Position numbers and translations under genes: made by a program | NCBI GenBank assembly: GCA_963675135.1 | Contig: OY776131.1 | Span: forward strand, 40,222,232 to 40,286,231 | Origin: Galeopsis tetrahit | Taxonomy: Eukaryota > Streptophyta > Magnoliopsida > Lamiales > Lamiaceae | DNA length: 64,000 nt | Direction: 5' to 3' | The notes under the pieces: generated by a model | Seen by the model: the letters and a program-made list of their open reading frames with translations, nothing else | Databases searched by the model: none | What the model was told of the DNA's origin: nothing | Shown: piece after piece, positions 12,490-25,142 of the stretch | How the letters are laid out: every line of letters starts with the position of its first letter | Numbering within the stretch: position 1 is the stretch's first letter

Positions 12490-12626
12490 CACACATACAC
12501 ATACTATTTATAAAATACATTTACATTAATTAACAGATTTCTCAAATACATTAATATATTTTTAATGTATTAGATTAACTAATTAATTATATATATACAC
12601 ACACACATACACATACTATTGTTGCA
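12490..12626. repeat. Pair of about 21-bp direct repeats
   Basis: The sequence acacacatacacatactatt occurs near 12490 and again near 12604, flanking about 90 bp of AT-rich DNA. It could be an old duplication or microsatellite slippage. Confidence 0.5.
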
Positions 12627-12680
12627 TTACATTGTGTTCTCACATGTATTAGAAATGATGACATTGAGTTAAAATATATA

Positions 12681-12920
12681 TTCCCTCCTTCTTCTAAAAT
12701 TTTGCTTAAACTCATTAATATTATTGGGTTCATTTTATGTTTATTCTATTTAAATAGTTAATTTTTAAATATGTTTTCTACTTTATTAACAAAATTGAAT
12801 ATGTACCAACAATATTCTTTACTCATTATTCCACACATATTTTTTATAATTAAAATATGATTCTTTTTAACAACATGTATAAAAATAAGTGAGCAAAATT
12901 TTACTGAACAGAGGGAGGGT
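12681..12920. mobile_element. Stowaway-like MITE, diverged
   Basis: The left end ttccctccttcttctaaaat and the reverse complement of the right end (accctccctctgttcagtaa) converge on the same aaaattttgct inner repeat. Length is about 240 bp. The ends are degenerate, so the TA target site is uncertain. Confidence 0.7.
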
Positions 12921-13382
12921 GTATATATTATTGCATTGCTTTGTGCAGCCTAGTATTTATAGTTAAAAAAAATGAACAATCAAAGTATTGAACATTGAAT
13001 ACTTTGTTTATTTATTTTATTTGATGTGATTTAAAATTAAAAATATTTTATCAAATTAAATTATCAATTATATTTTCTTCTATCAATTCCTTTTAAAAAA
13101 AGTACTAAGATTTTTATTTAGATAATACTACTATATAAGTTAATTGCAAGCGCGTATCAATACTGAAGTAACACAAAACATGTAAAATATACTTTCTTTG
13201 CTCAATGAAAATTATCTAACTTTATTTCCTCGTTTATTCCAATGAAAGTTACTCATTCATTTTTTTCTACAATATACTCCTCCATCACATTTCATTGTAT
13301 TTCTTTCTCTCTTAATCACATATTATCTAATACATTTGCTTATTCTATCATATTTCTTAATTTACGTGTGCAAAACTTATTA

Positions 13383-13675
13383 CTCCCTCTGTCCAATTTC
13401 ATTATTCACACTTTCCTTTTTTGGTTGTCCAATTATATTATGCTTATACCCTTTTTGAAAACAATACTATTCATACTACTTTATCTCTACTCTCCTACCA
13501 TTACTTATTTACTCACTTTGTCATTCACTTTATTCATAAACAATCATTTTATTTATAAATGGACCTCACAATGCCCCATCATACCCTCAACTTATCTACT
13601 TTATGAATAAACTAATCAATATTCATTAAAACTCGTGCCCAGAGAAGTGGACATTTTAAAATTGAACGGAGGGAG
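13383..13675. mobile_element. Stowaway-like MITE, complete
   Basis: Terminal repeats are ctccctctgtccaatttca and, inverted, ctccctccgttcaatttta. A TA dinucleotide flanks both ends (13381-13382 and 13676-13677). The internal 122-residue ORF is low-complexity and not a gene. Confidence 0.85.
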
Positions 13676-13883
13676 TAGTAGTTTTACACCCAAATAGAGG
13701 GAGTAATACATTTGAAATCTTTTTTGTAATTAAAATAAGTATAAAATAATCACTTATATATATAAATACCAAAATGCAATAAAATATTTATTTTAAAACT
13801 ATTCTTACTATAAACTTAAACTAAAATAAATTATTAAATTAATAGAAAAATTACTAAAAATATTAAATTATACTCCCTCCATC

Positions 13884-16695
13884 TAGACATGTGCGACGGT
13901 TAGAAATCGGCGGTTACGGTTTTGGGTTTAGACGAACCGTAACCGAACCGCGAACCGCCGGTTACGGTTTTCAAACCGACGGTTCGACGATTTTTTATTT
14001 ATTTATTTTATTTTAGATGCTCGTTTTCAACTCGTTTTCAACTCGTTTTTTACTCTTTTTTAATCGTTTTCGACTCTTTTTTCGATCGTTTTAAGTTAAA
14101 ATTATTTGTAAAATTTAAAATTATACTCGTTTTAACTTTTGTTAATTTTTTTTATAAATTATTATATTATAACTTTAACTTATAACTTATATAAGTTATT
14201 AAGTTATAAATTATTAAATATTAAGAGAATAAATTTAATGTAACTTATGGGAGTGAGGAGTGATAAAAATTTCAAAAAATAATTTAATTATAATTTACAA
14301 CTTACAACTTAAAAAAATAAATAAAACTTATATAAATTAAAAACTTTAGAATTACAATTTACAAGTTACAACTTACAACAATAAATTTGGGTAGGGGTTA
14401 AAAGAAATTGGACTTGAGCTTAATTTTAAATATTAAACTTAGAAATTCTAAGTTCAAAATTTTTAAATTAAGTTGCCTATGTATCAAAATCCAATGGAAA
14501 TTGGAATCAAAGTTCACGTAATTCTCTTACCTCAACTTACCTCGTTGTTGTTGAATGATGACTTGATTCTTCATTCTTCACTTCCGCCCGTAGAGGTCCA
14601 TTCCTCGTCTTCTTCATTTTCATCTTCTAACGATTGAGCTCTTTTTTCGGCTCTTATCCAATCATCAAGTAAGCATTGGTTCTCTACGTTTTCAACGGTC
14701 ATATTGGACCTCGTTGCATTCAAAGTATAACCTCCTACACTAAAAGCTTGCTCAACGGCAACGGTTGAGGCGGGAGCCGCAAAAATTTCTCTTGCAAGCA
14801 TTGACATTGCCGGAAATACTTGAGTCGCCGTCGACCAACATCTTAGTATGTCAAAGTCTCCTTCCATATTTTCCATTGATGTATTCGATGGAAAGGGCCT
14901 AAGCCCCTTGTTCTAACCACCTACGCCCTGTTGTAAAGCAGCCGTGCGAAAGGCGACCCACGTGGGCCTACTCCAACATACCGAATCGATTCCTTTCATA
15001 GCTTTCATATTCTTGAGTATATGTAAATTTTGATCTTTTACAATTACGTTGAAAAAGAAAGCTATCAACATCATCCATATTTTCGTCCAAATCATTTTGT
15101 TCATAAAAACTAGCACTAGAACTAGAACTAGAAGAGGATAAACCATGTGTATCGATATACTCCTTAATTAATGATAATATAAGTTGTTGAACTTCAAATA
15201 TGAAATGTTCGATGTTCGGTTGTTCATTAGGATATTCGAAAATAGGATATAATTTTTTATAATACAAGGTTAACATATCTTTAAGACCCTCTAACTTATA
15301 TCTAGGATAAAAAACTTTAGCAACTAAAAATATAGGGGGAATTATAGTAAAATATTTTTTCCATTTTTCCAACATAGGAGCAATAGCAAGATGTAATTGT
15401 GGATCGTTTTTGTAACGTGCTAAAACTGCGACAATTTTTAGACAATTTTCAAGTGCCAAATGAGAAGTAGGTTCGTAAACTTTAGACATAGCAAAAGTAG
15501 CATTATTAAAAGTTTCCAAAACCTTAATAATTTTTATGCAATGATTCCAATTTTCAGGAAGTAAACCAAAATCACATTTTTCTTCTTCAAAAAAATCACA
15601 TAAAATTTCTTTATAATCAACCGACTCTTTTAACAATTTATAAGTAGAATTCCACCGTGTTGACACATCAATAGAAAATATTTTTGGATGCACATTCTTA
15701 CTTCTACAAAAAAAATTCCATTTTTTCATCATACTACTACGCCTCGTCAAATAAGTAATAGCATCTTTAATAGGAGCAATATGCATTCTCAAAGCATTTA
15801 AACCATCTTGAACACATAAATTTAAAATATGACACATGCATCTAATATGAAAAAAATTTCTACCAACATATGGTTGACATGCATTACGAAGTTGTTCGAT
15901 ACTAGCATGCATTATCAAAACCAATTGAAAAAATTTTGTAAATTAAACCATAAGATTTTAAAATTTCAACAATTTTCTTTTTAATAGCATCGGCCGAGTG
16001 CACATAATCAAAATCCCTATAAGCAATTAATCTTTTGTTTAATGTCCAAGAATAATCAATCCAATGACAAGTAACTCCCATATATGAATGTTTTTTAAAA
16101 TTATCACTCCAAATATCGGAACAAATAGAAACTTTACTCTTAAGTGAACGAAAAGTATTGATCAAAGCAAGTTTATATTCACCAACGGCGACAATATTAG
16201 CAATATCACGAGTAACCGTAGAACGATAAAAAATTTTCATGCTTGGTTGTAGTGAATGTTGTATCAAATCATTAAAAGCAAAATTTTCAACAAAACTATA
16301 AGAAAGATGTTGAACACTTATCATTTTAGCTAACATTTTTCTAAAACATGTTTGATCATATTTAAAAAGAGAAGTTGGATTACTTACCTCACCTTGAACT
16401 CCGCCTCCGGAGGACCCGATAAATCCTCGTAGTTGCGTTTGGCTCGTTGCAATTCCCATTTTATCCGGATGGTGGTTTTCCATGTGGAGCTTGAAGGTAC
16501 CATATCCTCCTTCTTTTTTAAATTTATACTCCTTTGAACAATAATTACAATGAATTATAAATCTATCGACTTCACCGGTTGAAAAACCGCCGGTTACACT
16601 TATGGGGAACCGTAGCCGAACCGTAAAATTACGGTTACGGTGCGGTTTCAAAACCGAAACCGCCGGTTTTGGCGGTTAGAAATCGCCCGTGTCTA
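13884..16695 (-). mobile_element. hAT transposon, nearly complete, 2.8 kb
   Basis: A perfect 8-bp target duplication, cctccatc, flanks it at 13876-13883 and 16696-16703. The ends read tagacatgtgcgacgg and, inverted, tagacacgggcgattt. Subterminal regions on both sides repeat cggttacggtt / aaccgccgg motifs. A broken transposase gene on the minus strand fills the interior (14571-16651). The target was the tip of a Stowaway-like MITE. Confidence 0.93.
14571..16651 (-). pseudogene. hAT transposase with BED zinc finger, frameshifted
   Basis: The reading runs right to left in three blocks. Block 1 (16651-15902) has a BED-type finger at about residues 35-61 (C-x2-C, then H-x3/4-H) and the start of the RNase H-like catalytic fold (SICSDIWS). 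Block 2 (15924-14968) continues the catalytic region with CMCHILNLCVQDGL and STRWNSTYKLL. Block 3 (14876-14571) is the C-terminal hAT dimerisation domain (DILRCW, then ASTVAVEQAFSVGG). Blocks 1 and 2 are shifted by a 4-base tandem duplication, gcatgcat at 15905-15912. Between 14968 and 14876 the frame is lost again in a short unrelated-looking stretch. A plant hAT transposase is normally about 650-700 residues, which the sum of the blocks matches. As it stands the gene cannot make transposase. Confidence 0.9.
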
Positions 16696-16860
16696 CCTCC
16701 ATCCAAGAAATATAGTTCCGTTTAACTTATATTCCTCGTCCACAAAATGTAGTCTCATACATTTTATGAAAAATATCACTTTATCCTCATCCTTCAACCA
16801 TTATTTAATTACTCAAATTGTCATCAATTTCACTTACAGACAATCACTTTATTTATAATG

Positions 16861-17597
16861 TGTGATAAGGCCTAACTCTACACTTAAAACTAGGTTTTAA
16901 GTGTAGAGGTTTTAAGTGTAGAGTTAGGCCTTATCACATGGTATCAGAGCCAACTCTCTACTTCGATGTGTGGATCCACCTGTGGAACTAGGGGTGTAAG
17001 TGAGTCGAGCCTACTCGCGAGCTACTCGTGCTCGACTCGAAAAAAGATCGAAATCGACTCGAAGTTAATCGAGTCGAGTCGAGTTTCGAGCTCATAAATA
17101 CTTGGCTCGAAAGGCTCGCGAGCCTAATCGAGCTTGAACAATATTTACTATTTTGCCATTAATATATAATTTATATTTATATACGAGTAATCGAGTCGAG
17201 TCGAGTCGAGCCGAGCCGAGTCGAGCTCGAGTTTATTTTAGAAAAAAATACGTTTTAAAATTAAATTTGAAAATTATATAGGTAATCGAGTCGAGTCGAG
17301 CCGAGCTCGAGTTTATCGAGTTTCTTATCGAGTCGAGCTCGATTTTTAAAATTTTAGGCTCGACCAAGTCGAGTCGAGTTTCGAGCTTCGAGTATAACAA
17401 TCGAGTCGAGTTTCAAGCTTAGCACTGCTCGGCTCGACTCGGCTCGTTTACACCCCTATGTGGAACCACGTGTCGACCTGGTCCCCGTCTCACGTGAGGA
17501 AGGGTATTAAGGTATCCCACATCGGATAGAGAGATGGGTTTGGACAATCATCTCACTTAACACCTAGATTTTAAGTGTAGAGTTAGGCCTTATCACA
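16861..17597 (+). mobile_element. Miniature LTR retroelement (TRIM-like) with an inverted 5' end
   Basis: A 5-bp target duplication, taatg, flanks it (16856-16860 and 17598-17602). The 3' terminus ttaggccttatcaca also occurs at 16924-16938, directly followed by tggtatcagagcc (16939-16951), the plant initiator-Met-tRNA primer-binding site. So 16938 is the end of the 5' LTR. A cccacatcgg motif, common in plant LTRs, lies near the 3' end. Oddly, the outer 5' end (16861-16889) is a perfect 29-bp inverted copy of the LTR end (16910-16938) instead of the expected LTR start. No coding capacity. A hAT element is inserted inside. Confidence 0.75.
16989..17458. mobile_element. hAT-type non-autonomous element, gagtcgagtc motif family
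   Basis: The ends are taggggtgtaagtgagtcg and, inverted, taggggtgtaaacgagccg. A perfect 8-bp target duplication, tgtggaac, occurs at 16981-16988 and 17459-17466. The interior is dominated by repeats of the pentamer gagtc / ctcga. It lies inside the miniature LTR element. Confidence 0.93.
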
Positions 17598-17690
17598 TAA
17601 TGGACCACGTAATATTCTTATTTTATCTATTATTTTTTTAAAACTTGTATACATTATTTTAATGGAATTATATTTAGTGGATGAGGGAAA

Positions 17691-18106
17691 TGTATATAAA
17701 TATAAGAGGTGGGTGGTGTAGAGGGGGCAGGGTCCCGTTGTATATACCTGGCTACGCCCCCTAGGTGACAAGCTGTGACAGTGATCATTCATCTTTCTCT
17801 AGAGACAGCAACACTAGTCGTTTTGGTCCCATTTTAATTTCCATTGCCGACTTACAATTTAACCCTTGGAATCTTAATTCCATCAATATTACAAATTCAT
17901 GTATCTCATGATTGCCACCCACTAATCTAACTTTATTTCATATCAAATCAAATTATTCAATTTATTTAAGTAAATTGAGTCAAATGCAATACTCCCCATC
18001 CCATTAAGTTTTAGTTCTTTTCATTTTTGTCCATTTTTATAAAAAAATTACCATCAAATTCTTCCATAAATTTCACCCACTCAATATTTACACATTTATT
18101 CAATCA
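17691..18106. other. Intergenic DNA, no gene seen
   Basis: Nothing beyond low-complexity AT-rich sequence can be supported here. Confidence 0.5.
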
Positions 18107-18108
18107 TA

Positions 18109-18457
18109 CTCCCTCCGTTCCATACTTGAAGCTACATTTTACCATTTTGGGCGTCCCATACTTGAAACTACATTGCCTAAAATAGTAAAAACACTTTTAA
18201 ACACTCTCCTTAAAACATCACAATATTACAACAAATGCCACTACTTTATTACACTAAAAAGTAACTTTATTATTATTTATAAAGTTGAAAAGTCTTTACT
18301 ACCCCCACTTTATCTTACACAATACTAATAAACAACTCATTTATTAAAACCCGTGTCTTTACTACCCCCACTTTATCTTACACAATACTAATAAACAACT
18401 CATTTATTAAAACCCGTGTCAATTTGGTTTGTAGCTTCAAGTATGGGACGGAGGGAG
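18109..18457. mobile_element. Stowaway-like MITE, complete, with internal duplication
   Basis: The terminal inverted repeats are long: ctccctccgttccatacttg and, inverted, ctccctccgtcccatacttg. TA flanks both ends (18107-18108 and 18458-18459). A 63-bp segment is duplicated in tandem inside (18292-18354 and 18355-18417). Confidence 0.9.
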
Positions 18458-18459
18458 TA

Positions 18460-18945
18460 ATAGTTTACAGGATCGTCAATTTAACAATCTTCATTATTAT
18501 TACACACTGTTCTTAAAATTATATGCCCAATAATTTCTATAAACTTTTGTGGAAAGAATGGAATAATTCAAATTCAATCTCAAGAAATGAAATTTATGAA
18601 CATGTTTCACGCACATCTTTCACTCTGCACATGCGGTAGACTTCCAAAAATTAAACAAACTTACAGTATTTCAGATCTATTTTGACATTTTTTTGGACCA
18701 CACATTGTGACATTGAATATATATCCTTTTGTACAATCGTCACGTTATGTGTGGTGATTCAAATATGCGTATCGGATAAATGTCACTTCCATACATATAT
18801 TAGATGTAGACTCATACTAAATTCGACAAAATATTGAAATCGAATAAAATTTAATTGAGTTCGAGCTCAACAATACTAAGCTCGTTAGGTTCGCGAGTCT
18901 AATCGAGTTCACATCATTTTACAATTTTACTCATCTAATTATATA
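18460..18945. other. Intergenic DNA ending in a relic of the gagtcgag hAT family
   Basis: From about 18855 the sequence (ttcgagctcaa, then aggttcgcgagtctaatcga) follows the interior of the hAT element at 16989-17458 (aggctcgcgagcctaatcga). Similar tcgagtcgagttcgag sequence resumes to the right of the copia element at about 41510. The copia element therefore appears to have landed in an older hAT copy. The outer ends of that relic are not clear. Confidence 0.5.
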
Positions 18946-18950
18946 TAATA

Positions 18951-19670
18951 TGTTGGAAACTATACGCCTTGAAAGTGTATACTGCAATATCGAAGAGTCA
19001 GAATCTAACAAATAAGTTGAGTCAAGGGAAAATCCTTTTCCCGCAGAACAGAATACGTTCAGGTAGTGCTCGACTGGTATGGCGTTCCGTTTCCAAAGGT
19101 AAAACGACTTCTACTTCGTACACAGTAGCACCACTGTATACGAAGCCTCGTCGAACGTACTAAGTACGAACTGAACACTCTCGGAAATAAATCCAGCACA
19201 AGAAAGAACCGTGTAAGGCTTTCGGGAGCTCAACACACTGCGTAGGGACGAGAGGAGAGTAGAGGAAGAGAGTGGCGAATTTCAACGTAGGAAATTATGA
19301 GGGAAGAGACTGATATTTATAGGCAGAAGAAACCCTAGGAGGTTGCTGAAATCACGCGTGGGCCCAGGCACGAATCTTGGGATGATATCGCGAAAATATC
19401 GCAAAGATTGCGAAAATATCGCGCACGTGGATAAGTCTTGAAGACCAATTTCGAGACTTCCATAACTTCAAGTTGAAACACTCAACTTCAACAATTAATT
19501 TCTCACTCACCTTAACTCGGTTTTGAGACATTAAATATACCACGTTCATCTACTCCGCGAGTAGATCGACTATGTCACGTTCAATTATTTTATAATTAAC
19601 GTTTAGTCCATCTAATTAATTAATTATATAAGGGTGTCAAAACTCAATTAATCCCACATTAATTCCAACA
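18951..19670 (-). repeat. 3' LTR of the copia element
   Basis: This 720-bp repeat reads from tgttggaattaatgtggg at 19670 to ccaaca at 18951 on the minus strand. Its first part matches the sequence ending at 41427. Matching stops after about 115 bp because the opposite LTR is rearranged. Confidence 0.75.
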
Positions 19671-20174
19671 ATCCCCCACATGAGTGAAAATCGTGTCTAT
19701 ACAACATCAGACTCAGTGTTCAGTTCGCTTGAGATCTCTGTGCGTCCGGAAAGGTAGTTTTTGGCTTTTAACTTTCCGTAGCCAAACACTATCGGGTACA
19801 CCGGCGGCTTAGTGGACGCAGTGCCTTGAACTACTCCTCCATAGTGTATACCTAATCAACAGCGTCAGCACACTTCAATCTCGTCTTCGTAACGTTCTCA
19901 CATTTTTGTCCGTTTTGGCCATGGACGTCCTTTGTGTTCATAAATGTTTGGTCGAAGCGGCCCTCACTTCTCATTTATATAGGTAATCTCCTTTCGAGTA
20001 TCCCGTTATACTCTAGGAATCATTAAGAGTCGAAGACTCAACCTTTACCACATCTTACGGGTCGTTAACACTTGAGATAGTGCTGTTAGGAAGAGTTGTG
20101 TTTTTCATGTGTTGTATTACTAACTTTCACAGTTTCGTTTTCCTATTGAACCAAGTTCTTGGGATCTCCAGTCA

Positions 20175-22112
20175 TCATGGTTGGGTTTCCACTGCTTTGG
20201 TTTTCCTTGTGGGTTTTAGACCCATTCCTTCTACCAGCTTGTTCAATTGATCTCGGTTTATGCTCTTCGTGAGCGGATCCGCTATATTGTCCTTTGTGTT
20301 GACATAGTCAATGGACATTACTCCAGTGGAGATCAATTCTCTAACGGAGTTGTGTCGACGACGTATGTGTCTCGACTTTCCGTTGTACATGACATTCGTA
20401 GCTCTCCCAATGGCAGCTTGACTGTCACAGTGTACCGTCACCGAAGGTACTGGTTTATTCCAACATGGAATGTCTTCCATAAAGTTACGCAACCATTCAG
20501 CCTCTGCAGCGGCTAGGTCTAAAGCGATAAATTCTGATTCCATTGTGGAACGGGTAATAAACGTTTGTTTCTTGGATCTCCACGACACTGCTGCTCCTCC
20601 AATAGTGAATACATATCCACTAGTGGATAACGAGTCTTTAGTGTCTGATATCCAATTTGCATCACTGTATCCTTCGAATACAACTGGATGTCTTGTGTAG
20701 TGAAGCCCATAATCAAGGGTGTACTTCAAGTATCTTAATACCCTTTTTAGTGCTTTCCAGTGCTCATGACTTGGATTGTTCGTGTATTGACTCAACTTGT
20801 TTACTGGACATGCAAGATCAGGGCGTGTACAGTTCGTGATGTACATCACACTTCCAATGATCCTTGCGTATTCCAGTTGAGCCACTGGTTCTCCTCTATT
20901 CTTTCTCAAGTGAACATTGAGTTCCAAAGGTGTCTTAGCAGGTGGATCGTTAAAGGCATTAGATTGCTTTAGTACCTTCTCCACATAGTGAGATTGTGTC
21001 AAGGAAATTCCATCAGACGTTTTCTCTATCTTGATTTCAAGAATCACATCTGCTAATCCCATGTCTTTCATGTCAAAGTTTCTACTTAACATGTTCTTCG
21101 TATTAACTATGATATTGTGATTGTTACTCATGATTAACATGTCATCGACATATAAGCACACAATAACAAATCCATTATGTGTATCCTTCACATATACACA
21201 CTTATCACATTCGTTAATTCGAAACTCATTTGACAACATCGTATTGTCAAATTTCAAATGCCACTATTTTGGAGCTTGTTTAAGTCCATACAGTGATCGA
21301 ACGAGTTTGCATACCTTTCTCTCGTTTCCAGGAGCAACATATCCTTCAGATTGATCCATGTATATTTCAGCATCCATCTCACCATTAAGAAACGTTGTCT
21401 TAACGTCCATTTGGTGTATTTCGAGATTGTGCAAAGCAGCAATAGCGACTAACACCCGAATGGAGGTGATTCTTGTCACTGGTGAGTATGTATCGAAGAA
21501 ATCATACCCTTCCTTTTGTTTAAAACCCTTTGCAACTAGACGAGCTTTGTACTTGTCAACAGATCCATCTGCTTTGTACTTTCTTCTAAGGATCCACTTG
21601 CATCCTAAGGGCTTACAACCTTTAGGGAGGTCGACCAACTTCCATGTGCGATTTAACAGAATAGACTCGTATTCACTTTTTATGGCTTCCTTCCAGAGGT
21701 GTGCATCTGGTCTTGCCATAGATTCTTTGATAGTTTTAGGTTCATCTTCCTCCAAAACATAAGTAATGAAGTCTGAACCAAAATCTTTATCAATTCTAGC
21801 TCTCTTACTGCGTCTCGGTTCTTCACTCTCTTGAGTGGAAGGACTAACAGTGTCGTCTGTTACTTCAAGAGTTCTTTTATTCGAACTCACTTCCTCTTTT
21901 TCCTTAAGAGGGAAAATATTTTCAAAGAACACTGCGTTCCTTGACTCAATAGTAGTACCTTCTGTCATATCAGGTATTTCAGATTTATGAATCAGAAATC
22001 GATAGACACTACTGTTTGAAGCATATCCTATAAAGATACAACCGACTGTTTTAGGACCGATTTTAACTTGTTTAGGAAGTGGTACTTCAACATTAGCTAA
22101 ACACCCCCACAC
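20175..22112 (-). pseudogene. copia pol: reverse transcriptase and RNase H, with an in-frame stop
   Basis: On the minus strand one reading frame covers this whole region, broken only by a TAG at 21264-21266. The upstream part (22112-21264) begins with the integrase C-terminal segment (MWGCLANVEVPLPK, then GCIFIGYA). It continues into the copia reverse transcriptase, with EAIKSEYESILLNRTW, YKARLVAKGF and the catalytic-Asp motif QMDVKTTFLNGEM. After the stop come LYVDDMLIM (the YVDD active site), then RNase H with YSDANW, STMESEF and HCDSQAA, ending in NIADPLTK and a stop at 20175. The stop follows a conserved LKQAPK and is most simply a single C-to-T change. The element cannot make a full polyprotein. 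Confidence 0.9.
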
Positions 22113-22880
22113 TTTGAGGTAATTGTATGAAGGTTATCGTTTCCTCCATACTTCATAAGGAGTTTGATCCTTAGTTTTATGTGGTATCTTATTCAGAATG
22201 TGGTTAGCCGACAGAATGGCTTCCCCCCACAAGTTCTGAGGTAGACCAGAGCTGATTAACATAGCGTTCATCATCTCCTTTAGTGTTCGGTTTTTCCTTT
22301 CCGCAACACCATTAGACCGAGGTGAGTAAAGGGCTGTCGTTTGATGAAATATTCCTGTTTCAACACATAGTTGTTCAAACGGAGCTACGTACTCTCCACC
22401 TCTATCACTGCGAATTGATTTGATTCGAGTGTCTAACTGATTCTTTACTTCATTTTTATAACCTTTAAAAGCTTATATAGCTTCGTCTTTACTTCGTAAA
22501 TGATAAACGTAGCAGAATCGTGTACAATCATCAATAAAATTAATAAAGTACTTTTTCCCTCCTCGTGTGGAGCTTTTACTCGAATGTGATTTTTCAAGAT
22601 GAACAAATCCACATAACTTGTGAAAAACATTTCACTGAATTCAACCATTTTAGGTTTTTCCATATTTAGCTTTAAGGTCACACCTTAGCTACCCTTTTCA
22701 TTCAAGCATGTCGACGGAGACCTCTCTCCCTCACTTTGAATGTATCCATGTGAGGAGATGCATACCCCCACATTCGAGTTGCTTGCCACTTTATTTGTGA
22801 ATTTCTCTTATTCACCAAATTTGGACACAGCCTCGATACATAAAAAAAATCTAACGTTGATTTTTCTTTTATTGGAATTA
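22113..22880 (-). pseudogene. copia integrase remnant, several frameshifts
   Basis: Minus-strand pieces in different frames read KYFINFIDDCTRFCYVYHL, then RSDRGGEYVAPFEQLC, NGVAERKNRTLKEMM and NLWGEAILSANHILNKIP. These contain the integrase DDE core signatures. Shifts and stops lie near 22140, 22440-22480 and 22560-22700. The Helitron terminus at 22881 cuts off the upstream part. Confidence 0.8.
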
Positions 22881-22920
22881 CTAGCCCAATACCCGCGTTT
22901 TACGCGGGGTCGATTTATTA
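22881..22920 (-). terminator. Helitron 3' hairpin and CTAG end
   Basis: An inverted pair cccgcg-tttta-cgcggg lies at about 22892-22908, with CTAG at 22881-22884. This is the presumed rolling-circle termination signal. Confidence 0.6.
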
Positions 22921-25142
22921 AAATTAGACTTAATTTATTAAAATCATTTGTTAGAGTTTATGAGAATAAACTTTTTTTTATTCTAATATATTTATAACAT
23001 ATACATATTTATAAATTTGAATCTATATTATTGTATTTATATTTTTATATATTATAATATTTTTTAATATATTAATAAAATGTGCATTAATAAAATTATA
23101 ATTTTAATTGTAAAATTAAAAATATTTTTAATAAGAATGGGCATTATAAAATAATTTTATATAGGTTATTATATGCATGTATATAGAGTTTATAAATATT
23201 TATAGGGTTAACTTTGGTAGGGTTTATAGTTATTTGTATAATAAGATTTTAAAATTCTAAATCTAAATTTTAAAGTAGAACCATGGCACAAAATAATCTT
23301 TAGTTTTCCCGTTAAGTTTTTTTCATTTCAATTATTAAAAACTATTATTCATAATTTTCTCAACACAAGAAAATTATATATACATTTACATATCCAGGCA
23401 ATGATTCATCCTAAACTATTATAGTTTTTTGCGCCTAATTCTTGATGATTGAAATGTATTTTGGTGTACCAATACCTGTTCACTTATAACAGAAAATAAT
23501 ATGCAATTAAAAAAACTTTAACAAAATAAATACATGTCGTCATGTATATTATAAAAAATTATTTACATGAAATATATAAATTACATTTAAATTAACATAA
23601 AATTTTATATTTAATTTATTATATAAAAACCGAAGCACATCAATTTTCCTAATAATTATTCTCCAAATTAAACTTTAAATACTAATACTAATTCTAAATA
23701 TAAATTTCTTTTCGACTAAGTTTTCTAGTTCGGTTGAAAACTCATCACCTAAACCTGCAATTTTAAAAAAAAATACTATGAAATATATCAAAACAATAAA
23801 AAAAATATTGTTAAAATTAATTTGTTAGTTTGCAAATAATAAAAATATAAATTTATATATTTAAAAGGTATCACAAATTACCTCCTCCTTATCATGGAGA
23901 ATTTCCAAAATTGTTTTTAAAATGGAGATTTTTTAAATATTTTTAAAATTCTCTAAAAACCTCCACCATACTTTATACATACTTACAGTAAATTTATTTT
24001 TCTCAACAACTCTAATTTATAAAAAACAAAAAAGAAAATCGATCTTACAATTAATATTGATAAACTTATATTCATTTAAAGTGTATATTTATTAGAGAGG
24101 GTGTCTACACAATACTAATCATTTAATATTTCACTTTGTTGCAATGTATAATTTTTATGTGTACCTATTTATAAATAAATTTAAAAATTAGTACAATAAT
24201 TTGATATATATTAAATATGTAAAAAAATATTAATAATAAATCAAAAATAAATACCACCGACATCATTAATAAAGAGGGAATAAAAAATTTAAACGCTAAT
24301 ATGAAGGATAGAATTTGAAATTTTTACACTCTATTTCAATCTCTCTTCTTTAAATTATTTGGTTATAAGTTGATCCAAGTTTAATATTATCCCCAACAAC
24401 AATTAAGGAGTGACTATATCAAGGGATGTTGACTAATATTGGTGGTGTATAATCATTTGGATATATCTAGAAAAAAATTAAAGGTTTCCGTTATCTTTGA
24501 TAGAATCAAGCGTGAATTGATAAAAAAAATTATAATTAAGTTTATTACGCACTAATATAAAATAAAATAATTTATAATTCAAATCATATATACATCAAAA
24601 AAAATTGAATGAGTGAATGTTACTCCTTCCTATGATAAAATTGAAAAAATAAAATGGAAGTAAAACTAAAAACATAATAAATTGAAAGAAAAAATGAAAG
24701 CAAAAAAATATTAAACAGAAAAAGAATTAGAAAAAATTGCACAAAAGAAAATTGAAGAAATCGCTAACAGAAAAATCATTAATTTAAATTGAGCGGAAAT
24801 ACGCTAATTTAATTAAATACAATAACAAATAGATAAAACAACAAGTTTATTCTTTGATTTATTCTTTGTTAATGTTATATAAAGATAAAGATTGTGATAA
24901 ATCAAAAGTTTTGAAATTGATCAAAGCTTCTCACATTCCATTTTGAATTAGTCAATCTTTATAAAATTACCTGAAAATTTAATAAAAGAGAAATAGTAAG
25001 AGAAAATACATAAAAATAATATAAAATAAAATAATTCAAATTAAACAAAACTCTTTTTAAAATTATTTATTCTGCAAAAATTTAATAAAAAAGAAAACGT
25101 AAGAGAAGATACAGAAAAATAAAATAATTCAAATTTAATAAT

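Larger units (their letters stand above)
13873..17690. mobile_element. Stowaway-like MITE split by two later insertions
   Basis: The left tip ctccctccatc (13873-13883) is separated from the body (16696-16860) by the hAT element at 13884-16695. The body is separated from the right third (17598-17690) by the LTR element at 16861-17597. Read across the gaps, it follows the complete MITE at 45072-45333 in reverse: shared phrases include actcaaattg-catcaa and acaatcacttta-ttata-atggac. The right tip (gtggatgaggga) is degenerate. Confidence 0.7.

Noticed and set aside
13242..13610. 122-residue hydrophobic frame (+)
   Set aside because: It lies mostly inside a Stowaway-like MITE with clear terminal repeats and TA flanks; the hydrophobicity reflects AT-rich sequence.
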